Assembly (NCBI RefSeq): GCF_949987535.1
Contig: NC_080075.1
Span: 39,616,269-39,680,268, forward strand
Direction: 5' to 3'
DNA length: 64,000 bases
From: Balaenoptera acutorostrata
Taxonomy: Eukaryota > Chordata > Mammalia > Artiodactyla > Balaenopteridae
Under the pieces are notes generated by a model that saw nothing but the letters and a program-made list of their open reading frames with translations, was not told where the DNA came from and did no database searches. This document shows positions 24,611 to 33,565 of the stretch, in pieces. How positions within the stretch are numbered: position 1 is the first letter of the stretch; each line of letters starts with the position of its first letter. Position numbers and translations under genes: made by a program.

Positions 24611-24738
24611 GTCTCTGGGGTCCGCGCTGATAACCACGGTTCGCGCCTGTCTCTGGATTCTGCGCTGTTAGCCGCGGCTCGCGCCCGCCTCTGGGGTCCG
24701 CACTGATAGCCGCGGCTCACGCCAGTCTCTGGAGTTCG
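24611..24738 (-). repeat. 38-bp tandem repeat array in L1 5'UTR
   Basis: The phrase G(T/C)CTCTGG begins at 24,611, 24,649, 24,687 and 24,725, a constant period of 38 bases. Units share 'gccgcggctcgcgccc' with substitutions. The second L1 copy shows the same phrase only at 27,501 and 27,539 (again 38 apart). Confidence 0.85.
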
Positions 24739-25412
24739 TTTAGGCGGCGCTCTGAATCCCCTCTCCTTGCGCGCCGCGAAACAAAGAAGCAAGAAAAAGT
24801 CTCTTGCCTCTTCGGCAGCTGCAGACTTTTTCCCGGTCTCCCTCCCAGCCAGCTGTGGTGTGCTAACCCCTTCAGGCTGTGTTCACGCCGCCAACCCCAG
24901 TCCTCTCCCTGCGATCCGACCGAAGCCCGAGCCTCAGCTCCCAGCCCCGCCCGCCCTGGCGGGTGAGCAGACAAGCCTCTCGGGCTGGTGAGTGCTGCTC
25001 GGCGCCAATCCTCTGTGCGGGAGTCTCTCCGCTTTTTCCTCTGCGCCCCTGTTGCTGTGGGGTCCGCGCTGATAGCCGCGGCTCGCGCCCGTTTCTGGAG
25101 TTTGTTTAGGCGGCGGTCTGAATCCCCTCTCCTCGCGCACCAGGAAACACAGAGGGAAGAAAAAGTCTCTTGCCTCTTCGGCAGCTGCAGACTTTTTCCC
25201 GGACTCCCGGCTAGCTGTGGTGCGCTAACCCCTTCAGGCTGTGTTCACGCCGCCAACCCCAGCCCTCTCCCTGGGATCCGACCGAAGCCCGAGCCTCAGC
25301 TCCCAGCCCCGCCCGCCCTGGCGGGTGAGCAGACGAGCCACTCGGGCTGGTGAGTGCTGCTCGGCGCCGAGCCTCCGTGCGGGAATCTCTCCGCTTTGCC
25401 CTCCGCACCCCT
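24692..25412 (-). repeat. 366-bp tandem duplication in L1 5'UTR
   Basis: 'ctcttgcctcttcggcagct' occurs at 24,801 and 25,167, and 'tggggtccgc' at 24,692 and 25,058, both exactly 366 bases apart. The copies differ by scattered substitutions and small indels, so the duplication is not an assembly artefact of identical sequence. Each copy carries one 38-base unit at its left edge, suggesting the short repeat mediated the duplication. Confidence 0.88.
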
Positions 25413-25756
25413 GTTGTTGCGCTCTCCTCCGTGGCTCCGAAGCTTCCCCCCTCTGCCACCCGCAGTCTCTGCCCGCGAAGGTCCTTCCTAGTGCGTGGAA
25501 ATCTTTCCTCCTTCACAGCTCCCTCCCACTGGTGCAGGTGCCATCCCTATTCTTTTGTCTCTGTTATTTCTTTTTTCTTTTGCCCTACCCAAGTACGGGG
25601 GGAGTTTCTTGCCTTTTGGGAGGTCTGATGTTTTCTGCCAGCGTTCAGTGGGTGTTCTGTAGGAGCAGTTCCACGTGTAGATGTATTTCTACTGTATCTG
25701 TGGGGAGGAAGGTGATCTCCGCGTCTTACTCTTCCGCCATCTTCTCCCCAACCCCC

Positions 25757-26174
25757 TCCCCTATAATTCTAATGTTGGTGTGTTTAATGTTGTCCCAGAG
25801 GTCTCTGAGACTGTCCTCAATTCTTTTCATTCTTTTTTCTTTATTCTGCTCTTCAGTAGTTATTTCCACTATTTTATCTTCCAGGTCACTTATCCGTTCT
25901 TCTGCCTCAGTTATTCTGCTATTGATTCCTTGTAGAGAATTTTAAATTTCATTTATTGTGCTGTTCATCATTGTTTGTTTGCTCTTTAGTTCTTCTAGGT
26001 CCTTGTTAAACGTTTCTTGTATTTTCTCCATGCTATTTTCAAGATTTGGATCATCTTCACTATCATTACTCTGAATTCTTTTTCAGGTAGACTGCCTATT
26101 TCCTCTTCATTTGTTAGGTCTGGTGGGTTTTTGCCTTGCTCCTTTATCTGCTGTGTGTTTCTCTGTCTTCTCAT
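25757..26174 (-). pseudogene. L1 ORF1 N-terminal fragment (3'-truncated, with stop)
   Basis: The start codon at 26,174 opens a frame beginning MRRQRNTQQIKEQGKN, parallel to the intact ORF1 at 23,433. It has lost its frame by about residue 80, with a stop in the coiled-coil region, and it ends at the junction with the next L1 at a position equal to residue ~138, the start of the RRM-like domain. Confidence 0.85.
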
Positions 26175-28204
26175 TTTGCTTAACTTACTGTGTTTGGGGT
26201 CTCCTTTTCGCAAGCTGCAGGTTAGTAGTTCCCGTTGTTTTTGGTGTCTGTCCCCAGTAGCTAAGGTTGTTTCAGTGGGTTTTGTAGGCTTCCTGGTGGA
26301 GGGGACTAGTGCCTGTGTTCTGGTGGATGAGGCTGGATCTTGTCTTTCTTGTGGGCAGGACCACATCTGGTGGTGTGTTTTGGGGTGTCTGTGACCTTAT
26401 TATGATCTTAGGTAGCCTCTCTGCTAATGTGTGGGGTTGTGTGCCTGTCTTGCTAGTTGTTTGGCATAGGGTGTCCAGCAGTGTAGCTTGCTGGTCGTTG
26501 AGTGGAGCTGGGTCTTAGTGTTGAGATGCAGATCTCGGGGAGAGCTTTCACCATTTGATATTACATGGAGCCGGGAGGTCTCTGGTGGACCAATGTCCTG
26601 AACTTGGCTCTCCCACCTCAGAGGCACAGGCCTGACACCTGGCCAGAGCACCAAGACCCTGTCAGCCACATGGCTCAGAAGAAAAGGGAGAAAAAAAGAA
26701 AGAAAGAAAAAATAAATAAATAAAATAAGGTTATTAAAATAAAAAATAATTATTAAAAATAAAAAGTAATAAAAAAAAGAAGAAAGAAAGAAAGAAGAGA
26801 GCAACAAAACTGAAAAACAAATCCACCAATGATAACAAGCGCTAAAAACTATACAAAAAAAAAAAAAAAAGGACAGACAGACCCCTAGGACAAATGGTAA
26901 AAGCAAAGCTATACGGACAAAATCACACAAAGAAGCATGCACATACACACTCACAAAAAGAGAAAAAGGAAAAAAATGTATATATCATTGCTCCCAAAGT
27001 CCACCTCCTCAATTTGGGATGGTTCGTTGTCTATTCAGGTATTCCACAGATGCAGGGTACATCAAGTTGATTGTGGGGATTTAATCCGCTGCTCCTGAGG
27101 CTGCTGGGAGAAATTTCCCTTTCTCTTCTTTGTTCGAACAGCTCCTGGGCTTCAGCTTTGGATTTGGCCCCTCCTCTGCGTGTAGGTCGCCTGAGGGCGT
27201 CTGTTCCCCTCCCAGACAAGATGGGGTTAAAGGAGCAGCTGATTCAGGGGCTCTGGCTCATTCAGGCAGTGGGGAGGGAGGGGTACAGATGCGAGGCGAG
27301 CCTGTCGCGGCAGAGGCCTGCGTGACGTTGCAACAGCCTGAGGCACGCCGTGTGTTCTCCTGGGGAAGTTGTCCCTGGATCACGGGACCCTGGCAATGGC
27401 GGGCTGCACAGGCTCCCAGGAGGGGAGGTGTTGATAGTGACCTGTGCTTGCACACAGGCTTCTTGGTGGCGGCAGCAGCAGCCTTAGCATTTCATTCCCG
27501 TCTCTGGTGTCCGAGCTGATAGCTGCGGCTCACGCCCGTCTCTGGAGCTCGTTTAGGCGGCGCTCTGAATCCCCTCCCCTCCCGCACCAGGAAACAATGC
27601 TCTCTTGCCTCTTCGGCAGCTCCAGACGTTTTCCCGGACTCCTTCCGGCTAGCTGTGGTGCACCAGCCCCCTTCAGGCTGTATTCCCGTAGCCACCCCCA
27701 GTCCTCTCCCTGGGATCCGACCTCTGAAGCCTGAGCCTCAGCTCCCAGCCCCTGCCCGTCCTGGCAGGTGAGCAGACAAGCCTCTCGGGCTGGTGAGTGC
27801 TGGTCGGCACCGTTCCTCTGTGCGGGAATCTCTCCGCTTTGCCCTCCGCACCCCTGTTGCTGCACTCTCCTCCGTGGCTCTGAAGCTTCCCCCCTCCCCA
27901 ACCCCCACCCCCCCACCCCCCCACCCTGTCTCCGCCAGTGAAGGGGCTTCCTAGTGTGTGGAAGCTTCCTCCTTCACAGCTCCCTCCCCGAGGTGCAGGT
28001 CCCATCCCTATTCTTTTGTCTCTGTGTTTTCTTTTTTCTTTTGCCATATCCAGGTATGTGGGGAGTTTCTTGCCTTTTGGGAGGTCTGAGGTCATCTGCC
28101 AGTGTTCAGTAGGTGTTCTGTAGCAGTTGTCCACCTGTAGATGTATTTCTGATGTATTCGTGGGGAGGAAGGTGATTTCCACGTCTTACACTTCCGCCAT
28201 CTTG
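26175..28204 (-). promoter_or_regulatory. Second L1 5'UTR / promoter
   Basis: GC-rich 5'UTR homologous to that at 23,434-25,750, with the L1 5' terminus (reverse 'gaagatggcggaagagtaag'-like) at about 28,180-28,204. Contains a C-run block (27,889-27,926) that is G-rich on the L1 sense strand. If active it would direct transcription towards lower coordinates, into the first L1. Confidence 0.75.
27889..27926 (-). other. Potential G-quadruplex in L1 5'UTR
   Basis: The plus strand is runs of 3-7 C separated by single A or AA. The L1 sense strand therefore has at least five G-tracts of three or more with 1-2 base loops, a classic quadruplex pattern. The first L1 lacks this block at the equivalent place (about 25,440-25,460). 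Confidence 0.7.
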
Positions 28205-28215
28205 AAGGTCTCCTA

Positions 28216-28484
28216 AACTATGTTCACATTTAAAAAAAATTTTATCGCAGTATAGTTGATTCACAATGTTGTGTTAGTTTCTGCTGTACGGCAAAGTGAA
28301 TCAGTTATACACATACATATATCCACTCTTTTTTAGATTTTTTTCCCATATAGGTCATTAAAGGGTATTGAGTAGAATTCCCTGTGCTATACAATAGGTC
28401 CTTATTAGTTATTTATTTTATATATAGTAGTGTGTATATGTCAACCCCAATCTCCCAATTTATCGCTCAACAATGCTCACATTT
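28216..28484 (-). mobile_element. 5'-truncated L1 3' end with 16-bp TSD
   Basis: Insert 28,232-28,468 reads 'gcagtatagttgattcacaa' and 'agttatacacatacatatat', the artiodactyl L1 3'UTR reversed. TSDs 'aactatgttcacattt' (28,216-28,231) and 'aacaatgctcacattt' (28,469-28,484) differ at two of 16 bases. It lies just 11 bases beyond the second L1's 5' end. Confidence 0.75.
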
Positions 28485-28774
28485 TAATCAAAGTTTCTAA
28501 CACTAAAACAAAATGATATGATTTTTAAAGTTTTTTCTGTTCATAATAATGTTGAGTTGAATTGTATAATAATATTATGATCACTCTTTTGGCACAGTTT
28601 GATTTATCTCAAAAATATTTTTGCATCAGTCCTGGAATTTCTCTAAGCCTTCTTAGTCATCATTCATTTGCCTGTACATGTGAAAAGATCTCTCTTCTTC
28701 AATATCTTGTACAAATACCTTTATGAATTATTTTATTGAAGTATAATATATACACAGAAAAGTACAAAATTCTT

Positions 28775-29135
28775 TTTTTTTAAATAAATAAATTTATTTA
28801 TTTATTTATTTTTGGCTGCCTTGGGTCTTCGTTGCTGCGCGTGGGCTTTCTCTAGTTGCAGTGAGCAGCGGCTACTCTTTGTTGCGGCACATGAGTTTGT
28901 CATTGCCGTGGCTTCTCTTGTTGCGGAGCACCGGCTCTAGGTACGTGGGCTTCAGTAGCTGTTGCACACAGGCTCAGTAGTTGTGGCTCAACGGGCTGTA
29001 GAGCGCAGGCTCAGTAGTTGTGGCACACAGGCTTAGTTGCTCCACAGCATGTGGGGTCATCCCGGACCAGGGCTCGAACCCGTGTCCCCTGCATTGGCAG
29101 GCGGATTCTTAACCACTGTGCCACCAGGAAAGTCC
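28775..29135 (-). mobile_element. CHR SINE (long form) with 18-bp TSD
   Basis: TSDs 'gaaaagtacaaaattctt' (28,757-28,774) and 'gaaaagtacagaattctt' (29,136-29,153), one mismatch. Poly-T/ATTT tail, 'ggctgccttgggtcttcgtt', repeated 'ggctcagtagttgtggc' monomers, and head 'ccactgtgccaccaggaaag'. Confidence 0.95.
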
Positions 29136-30153
29136 GAAAAGTACAGAATTCTTAAGTACTCAAAATTCTTGATGAATATTTTACTCAATGAATGTATCCA
29201 TGTCATCTCCACTTAGATCAAGTAATAAAGCACTAGTAGCACCTAAGAAATCCCCACCTTGTACCCTTCCTAGTTTCTCTTCCTGCTTTCTAAATGGAGT
29301 TACTCCTCTGGCTTTTAACCCAATAAATTAGTTTTGCCTTTTCTGAGTGTCATATAAATGTTACCATACAACATATACTTCTTGCTTCTGGCTTCTTTCA
29401 TTTAACATAATGCATGTTGTTGCATCTGTCATTGGTTTGTGTCTTTTTGTTGCCACATAGTATTCCATTGTATGAATATATCTCAATTTATTTTTCCATT
29501 TTACTGTTGATGGGCATTTGGATTGTTTCTAGTTTCTGAATATTGCAAATAATGCTGCTGTAAACATTGTAAATGTCTTTTGGTGCACACATGTACACAT
29601 TTTATTGGATACATGTGCAGTGGTGAAATTATATAAAGAAATGCAATGCTAATGGTTTCTCTGAAGATTCTTTTGGATTTTATATATATGCATCATATTA
29701 TGTTTGAATAATATGATAGTCTTATCATTTTTTCTTTATTCTAATATTTATGCCTATTTTATGTTTTTTCTTGGCTTGCTGCTCTGGCTTCAGAAAAATA
29801 ATGAATAACAGAGGTGACAGTGGGCATACTTGCCACATTCTCAATCTCAGGGAAAAGCTTTCCATATCTCAAATTAAGTATGATGTTTGCAGTAGGTATT
29901 TTGTAACTATCCTTTATCAAGTTAATGAAGTTCCCTTGTATACCTAATTTGTTAAGAGGTTGTTGTTTTATCTTTATATCACGAGTAATTGTTGGATTTT
30001 TTAAATTGTTGATGCTTTTTCTGCATAAATTGAATTGACCATATAATGGATATCCTTTATTCCATTAATGTCATGAATTACATTGATTGATTTTTTTGTT
30101 GTTTTTCATTGATTGATTTTTAAATATCAATATTAAACCAACATTGCATTCTT

Positions 30154-30473
30154 TTTTTTTTTTTTTTGGCTGCTTTGGGTCTTCTTTGCTGTGCACGGGC
30201 TTTCTCTAGTTGCATCGAGTGGGGGCTACTCTTCATTGTGGTGCATGGTCTTCTCATTGTGGTGGCTTCTCTTGTTGCTGAGCACGGGCTCTAGTTGCGT
30301 GGGCTTCAGTAGTTGTGACACGCAGGCTTCAGTAGTTGTGGCATGCAGGCTCAGTAGTTGTGGCACGTGGGCTTAGTTGCTCCGTGACATATGGGATCCT
30401 CCCAGACCAGGGATCAAACCCATGTCCCCTGCATTGGCAGGCAGATTCTTAACGACTGTGCCACTAGGGAAGT
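30154..30473 (-). mobile_element. CHR SINE with perfect 16-bp TSD
   Basis: CCAACATTGCATTCTT at 30,138-30,153 and 30,474-30,489. A pure poly-T run (A-tail), then the body and tRNA-like head. Nested in the old L1. Confidence 0.95.
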
Positions 30474-30691
30474 CCAACATTGCATTCTTGGAATAAGCTC
30501 AACTTGGTTGTGATGTATTATCCTATTGGTTGTGATGTATTATCCTATTATGAATCACTGGATTAAATTTGCTAATACTTTGTTTAGGAATTTTGCATCT
30601 GTCATGAAAGAGAACCTGTGATGTTCCTTTCTTGTATCGTCCCCATGAGGTTTTAGCACCAAATTATGTTTGTCTCATTAAATAAGTTGGC

Positions 30692-31037
30692 CATGCACTC
30701 TACAGCCCGCAAGCCACAGCTACTGAGCCCACATGCCACAACTATTGAAGCCCGCACAACCTAGAGCCCACGTGCTGCAGCTACTGAGCCCACACACTGC
30801 AACTACTGAAGCCCGCGCACTCTAGGGCCCACATGCCACAACTACTGAGCCCGTGTGTTGCAACTACTGAAGCCCATGCGCCTAGAGCCTGTGCTTCACA
30901 ACAAGAGAAGCCACCGCAATAAGAAGCCTGCACACCACAACAAAGAGTAGCCCCCACTCGCCACAACTAGAGAAAGCCCACATGCAGCAATGAAGACCCA
31001 ATTCAGCCAAAAAAATAAAATAAAAATTAAAAAAAAA
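30692..31037 (+). mobile_element. 5'-truncated CHR SINE with 11-bp TSD
   Basis: AATAAGTTGGC at 30,681-30,691 and 31,038-31,048. It starts in the monomer region ('gcactctacagcccgcaagc') and lacks the tRNA-like head with the pol III A and B boxes. The monomer 'ccacaactactgagccc' recurs several times, so the copy is as long as a complete CHR in spite of the truncation. It faces the SINE at 30,154 in inverted orientation. Confidence 0.9.
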
Positions 31038-31459
31038 AATAAGTTGGCAAGTGTCCCTTTTTAGTCTATTCTCTTGAAGATTTAATTAAGATTGGTGTTA
31101 TTTCTTCTTTAATTGTTTGGTAGAATTCACCAGCAAAGTCATCAGGTCTAGATGGGGTTTTGTATATGGCAGAGGGAGGTTTTAAATTAGAGCTTAAATA
31201 TTTAAATAAATATAGAACGCTTCATACTTTCTACTTCTTTTTGCATCGATTTTAGTAAGCTATGTTTTGTAGGAATTTGCCAATTCATTAAAATTTCAAA
31301 CGAATTAATGTAACAGTGTTTGTAATATCTTATTATCTTTTTCATGTCTGTAGGGCATATAGTGATATCTCTTTTTTATTTCTTATCATAGAGATTCATG
31401 CCTTCTTTTTTACTTTTTTCTTGACCAACCTCATCAGTGGTAAATCAATTTTATTAGTC

Positions 31460-31990
31460 CAGTGATACTCAGGATCCTTTATACTCTTAAAAATTATTGA
31501 GGACCTTAAGGAAGTTTTGCATTATCTATATGTATCAATATTTGTCATATTAGAAATTTAAATTGTGACAATTTAAAGATGTTTATTTATTAATTCATTA
31601 AAAACCCATTACATTTTAACAAGTAACATCATTTTATAAAAAGATCTGTTTAAATGAAAATAGCAATATTTTTTAAAACAAAAATTGATTGACAAGAATG
31701 ACATTGTTTCAGATTTCAAATTTCTTTTAATATCAGATTTAATAGAAGACAGCTGGATTCTCTTATCTACTTTTACTTTCAATCTGTTGCAATACTATGT
31801 GTCATGTAACCACTGGAAAACTTTACTATATACTTGTGAGATAATGAGGATGAAAATGGAAAATAATATATGATGAGGAGGAGGAGGAGTGGGAGAGCGA
31901 GGAGGTAAATAATTTTGACCTTTTTGACCTGTGGACCCCTTGGACTCAGGGACATCCAATAGTTCTGAGACTACATTTCTAGAACCTCTG
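31460..31990 (+). mobile_element. Non-autonomous hAT-Charlie-like DNA transposon with perfect 8-bp TSD
   Basis: TATTAGTC occurs at 31,452-31,459 and 31,991-31,998, the 8-base TSD expected of hAT. The ends are imperfect inverted repeats (CAGTGATACTC on the left; CAGAGGTTCTAG as the reverse complement of the right), close to the Charlie-type CAGNGGTTCTCA. It splits the old L1 whose sequence resumes directly. No transposase frame. The family name is not certain from memory. Confidence 0.8.
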
Positions 31991-32600
31991 TATTAGTCTT
32001 CATAAAGAACCAACTTTAGTTTTGATTCTCACCGTTATAACTTTGTTTCCTGTTCCATTATAACTTAAGTTCTGCTTTCTATTGTTTCCTTCCTTCTATG
32101 AGGTTGAACAAAGTGAAATTGCTGTTTGTAAAGGTAAAAAATTGTTGAATACAGATAATTTCATATGACTCACTCTAACACTTCCTTTAGGTTTAAGTTG
32201 GTATTATTTTCCTAACTTCTTAAAATGATTTTCAGACTTTCTTCTTTTCTAATATATACATTTATGGCTACAAATATGACTCTGAGCACAACTTAAGTTG
32301 CACCTTAGTTTTAATATGTTGTGTTTTCATAATATGAAACAAAATATTCCTTTTAGTTCAAAATAGTTTCCAACATTTAATGTGGTTTCTTCTTAGATCC
32401 ATAGGTTATTTCGAAGTGTATTACTTAATTTCCAAATACTTAGCAATTTTCTAATTATTTTTTATTATTGATTTCCTAGCTTAATTCCACTGTAATCAGA
32501 GAACATGCTCTACATAGTGTCAATCATTTGCATGTTTTTAGGCTCTATGGCCCAAAATATGATCAGTTATTGTCACCATTCCATGTGCACTAAAAAAAAA

Positions 32601-33391
32601 CTAATTATATTTTTGAATCTGTCAAATATTTTAGCGGATACTTTATCTCCATATAAATTTTACAGCACAATATCATTGCCCTGCTCTTGCAGTCAACAGG
32701 GTAGATTCATTCCTCAGAAGTTTCATCATTCTGAGCTTTCTTTTCTCAGTAAGATTGCTCTGTTATTACCGTTTCTACTGTCTCTCCCATATAATGCTAT
32801 ATGCCCCTGTGTATTCTAATCCCTTACACAGAACTAGTTGCCCATAAGTAACATATTTTACTTTTTCCCCACCAACTTTGAGATATGACTTATAACAAAG
32901 ACTACACTAATAGCCATTTCATGAAAAATTCATGAAAATTATTAAAGAAATATTTCATAGAATCAGAAACTCACAGTGGTTAGCAAAACCATTCTTCTAA
33001 GAACTATTCTGATGCTGAAAAACCTCTGCAGCTTTTCTGTTAGTAAGTAGTAGGGGCATGGCAAATGCTGTCCCACCAAACAGTTATCCAGCCTATAGGA
33101 CTGCCAGCAGTCTCCTTTCCCAGAAAGACCATTGTTTCTGAGGACATCACTGACTGTTAGAAAGCACCTTTTTGGGCTGCAATGATATCTGACTCTCTAA
33201 AGTTTCTGTCTGTTGGATTAGAAACAATCTAATTCCTCACCTACATGGTAGCCCTTCAAGTCCATGTATCCTTGAAAGTTTTTCTGTAAAGCTCAGCATC
33301 ACTAGTTCCTTCTGTCATTCCTTGTGTTATTCAACGTGGCTTATTCCCCTTTGGGAGCATTAAACGGGCAGAACCCCACTAAGAGAGATGC
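32601..33391. other. Unassigned sequence
   Basis: No feature identified. The old L1 homology fades near 32,600. Confidence 0.4.
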
Positions 33392-33545
33392 CAGGGCTCA
33401 CTGTTTACCAACCTGGCTGCACATTAAAATCACCCGAGCAATTTCTTAGAAAATAATGATACCCATATCCCATGCCCAGAGATTTTGATTCAGTTGGTCT
33501 GGAGTAGCCAGGCATCAGTACTTTTTAAACACCCAAGTGATTGAA
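33392..33545 (+). repeat. MER5-like element (hAT-Charlie)
   Basis: 'caacctggctgcacattaaa', 'atcacccgagcaatttctta', 'agagattttgattcagttgg' and 'ggcatcagtactttttaaa' follow the pattern of the small Charlie-derived MER5-type repeats. Confidence 0.6.
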
Positions 33546-33565
33546 GACTTGATATTTTAAAGATG

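Larger units (their letters stand above)
18286..25750 (-). mobile_element. Young, nearly full-length L1 retrotransposon (ORF1 intact, ORF2 with two lesions)
   Basis: Antisense L1 running from the poly(A) (poly-T at about 18,281-18,294) through the 3'UTR (18,295-18,663), ORF2 (18,664-22,481), a 58-base spacer, ORF1 (22,540-23,433) and a 2.3-kb GC-rich 5'UTR to the canonical 5' end near 25,741-25,750 (reverse of 'gaagatggcggaagagtaag'). About 7.5 kb in total. ORF2 has an amber codon at 19,150-19,152 and one missing base near 22,150-22,165, so this copy cannot make full-length ORF2p. Instead of unique flank, its 5' end abuts a second L1 5' segment, and no TSD is visible. See the separate ORF and 5'UTR entries. 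Confidence 0.93.
23434..25750 (-). promoter_or_regulatory. L1 5'UTR / internal promoter with amplified tandem units
   Basis: About 2.3 kb of 5'UTR, strongly CpG-rich between about 24,200 and 25,480, as expected of an L1 promoter that is silenced by methylation in somatic cells. A 38-base unit repeats at 24,611, 24,649, 24,687 and (partly) 24,725. A larger 366-base tandem duplication follows (24,692-25,057 and 25,058 to about 25,412). The second L1 5'UTR downstream has only one copy of the large unit. Nearer ORF1 there is a GAAA/A-rich patch (about 23,945-23,975). Confidence 0.85.
25751..28204 (-). mobile_element. Second L1 5' segment (5'UTR plus ORF1 N-terminus), fused to the first L1
   Basis: After the first L1's 5' end the sequence re-enters L1 in the same orientation: ORF1 codons from about 138 back to the start codon (26,172-26,174), then a 2.0-kb 5'UTR ending at the canonical 5' end near 28,203. 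Relative to the first copy it has visible substitutions throughout and a stop within ORF1 near 25,940. It carries a longer A-rich patch (26,690-26,880) and only one copy of the 366-base unit. Everything 3' of ORF1 codon ~138 is missing. Confidence 0.9.
28725..32600 (-). mobile_element. Old antisense L1 (3'UTR and ORF2), split by three SINEs and one hAT element
   Basis: Plus-strand text reads L1 in reverse: 3'UTR from 28,725, ORF2 C-terminus at about 29,350-29,600 ('gttgatgggcatttggattg'), RT region at about 29,740-31,460 ('gataacagaggtgacagtgg'-like at 29,808; 'attcaccagcaaagtcatca' at about 31,125) and N-terminal ORF2 to about 32,600. Many stops and indels. Nested insertions: SINEs at 28,775, 30,154 and 30,692 and a hAT at 31,460. 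A 22-base tandem duplication occurs at about 30,505-30,550. Confidence 0.75.

Noticed and set aside
24611..24738. Regular short repeats as a possible CRISPR-like array
   Set aside because: The units are contiguous with no unique spacers, inside a mammalian L1 5'UTR.
24200..25480. CpG-island-like block as a host gene promoter
   Set aside because: The sequence is the L1 5'UTR, and an almost identical block recurs at 27,000-27,850 in the second L1 copy.
24421..25945. Several 80-234-codon frames in the GC-rich block
   Set aside because: They are in the L1 5'UTR and its tandem duplication. High CpG content lowers stop-codon frequency, and no protein family is recognisable.
26424..26954. 176-codon minus-strand frame with hydrophobic F/L-rich segment
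   Set aside because: The apparent membrane segment is a translated A-rich simple sequence inside the second L1 5'UTR.
17567..28484. A TSD joining the left flank (before 18,286) to the right flank (after 28,204) of the composite L1
   Set aside because: I compared 'aatttacactg' on the left with 'gaaggtctcc' on the right and found no convincing match. The nearby repeat at 28,216/28,469 belongs to the small L1 fragment instead.
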